Positions 63,560 to 64,000 of a stretch of DNA of 64,000 nucleotides are shown one piece after another. The stretch comes from Siphonodentalium dalli (lineage: Eukaryota; Mollusca; Scaphopoda; Gadilida; Siphonodentaliidae): contig CP136066.1 in the NCBI GenBank assembly GCA_032622095.1, positions 10,377,784-10,441,783 of the forward strand. The letters run 5' to 3'. Position 1 is the stretch's first letter; each line of letters opens with the position of its first letter. The notes below the pieces were generated by a model. The model ran no database searches and was not told the origin of the DNA. It was given only the letters and a program-made list of their open reading frames with translations. The position numbers and the translations under genes are program-made.

Positions 63560-64000
63560 TAACGGTGACTAACTCCAAGATGGCTAACTGCAATGTGTCT
63601 AACTCCGAAATTGGCAGTGTTAGGAATAAAATTAATTAATCCACATACAAAATTATTGAAATCGGTTAATATATGTTTGAGTTATTGCGCTTACGACCAT
63701 AAAATGGCGATAAATCGCCTCAGGTAAGAAAAATCAGACGAAACTGATTTTTGAACTCATCCTAGATATTATGGCAACCAATTGATAAAAAAAAATATTG
63801 AAATTGGGTAATATTTGTTCGAGTTATTGTGCTTACGACAAAAACACGGTGAGAAGTTTTGTGGTAACCAACTCATAAACAAAATCATATTGAAATCGGT
63901 TAAAACTTATTCGAGTTATTGCGCTTACGACAAAAAATGGTGAAAAATCGTCAAACTAAGGGGCATAACTCAGGTAAGAAAAATCGGAGAAACTGGTTTC
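63560..64000 (+). repeat. ~100-145-bp tandem repeat, runs off the window
   Basis: 'aaatcggttaa.a..t.ttcgagttattgcgcttacgac' recurs near 63657, 63801 and 63892, with 'ggggcataactcaggtaagaaaaatcgg' at the end. Confidence 0.75.

Overview
The window looks like animal nuclear DNA, most likely from a mollusc and probably a bivalve. It is AT-rich, almost free of recognisable host exons, and full of tandem repeats, foldback elements, LINE fragments, a Gypsy LTR element and a Polinton. The bivalve guess is inference: it rests on the style of the dispersed repeats (the 'ggggcataactc' family near 49.7, 55.0 and 63.9 kb), not on a marker gene. No rRNA, tRNA, CRISPR or convincing host gene was seen.

Layout. 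1-6.3 kb: small hairpin elements, a broken basic retroelement-like ORF (1.7-2.4 kb) and a Mutator-like (MULE) transposon remnant (about 3.1-5.35 kb). 6321-15181: a full-length Gypsy-type LTR retrotransposon with two nearly identical LTRs, a CAAT target duplication, gag, pro-RT-RNaseH-IN and an extra 3' ORF carrying a PPPPY motif. Its coding region is broken by indels, but it keeps a canonical -1 slippery heptamer between the nucleocapsid and protease frames. 15.2-32.1 kb: mostly non-coding, with a 2.3-kb foldback element, an array of GCGCTTAAGCGC palindromes, a 216-bp hairpin, a 107-bp satellite, and a 1.55-kb TIR element with a 6-bp target duplication. 49.2-64 kb: minisatellites and two decayed LINE remnants on the minus strand.

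The centre of interest is 32106-49176, a complete Polinton/Maverick of 17,071 bp. It has an exact 6-bp target duplication (GACATC), AGTAGT...ACTACT termini and palindromic terminal repeats. It carries a protein-primed family B DNA polymerase, packaging ATPase, retroviral-type integrase with chromodomain, penton-like and major capsid proteins, an adenain-type protease, two pX-like virion proteins and several conserved small Polinton ORFs. The late genes lie close together on the plus strand.

The left 3.4 kb of this element holds what I think is the undescribed system. Two successive divergent gene pairs are driven by near-identical bidirectional promoters (mirror-image 49-bp arms). Four different small genes, including an OTU-like protein, each end within about 13-22 nt of a stop codon in a histone-type mRNA 3' stem-loop (GGCCCT-TTTC-AGGGCC). 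There are five stem-loops, all in the sense orientation of their gene, and one shows a paired compensatory change. A third divergent pair (zinc-knuckle protein / DNA polymerase) sits on a near-perfect 199-bp-arm palindrome that includes the first 32 codons of both genes. This suggests that the element uses host histone-mRNA processing for one gene class, which would tie expression to S phase or to cells without poly(A)-dependent export. That functional reading is inference.
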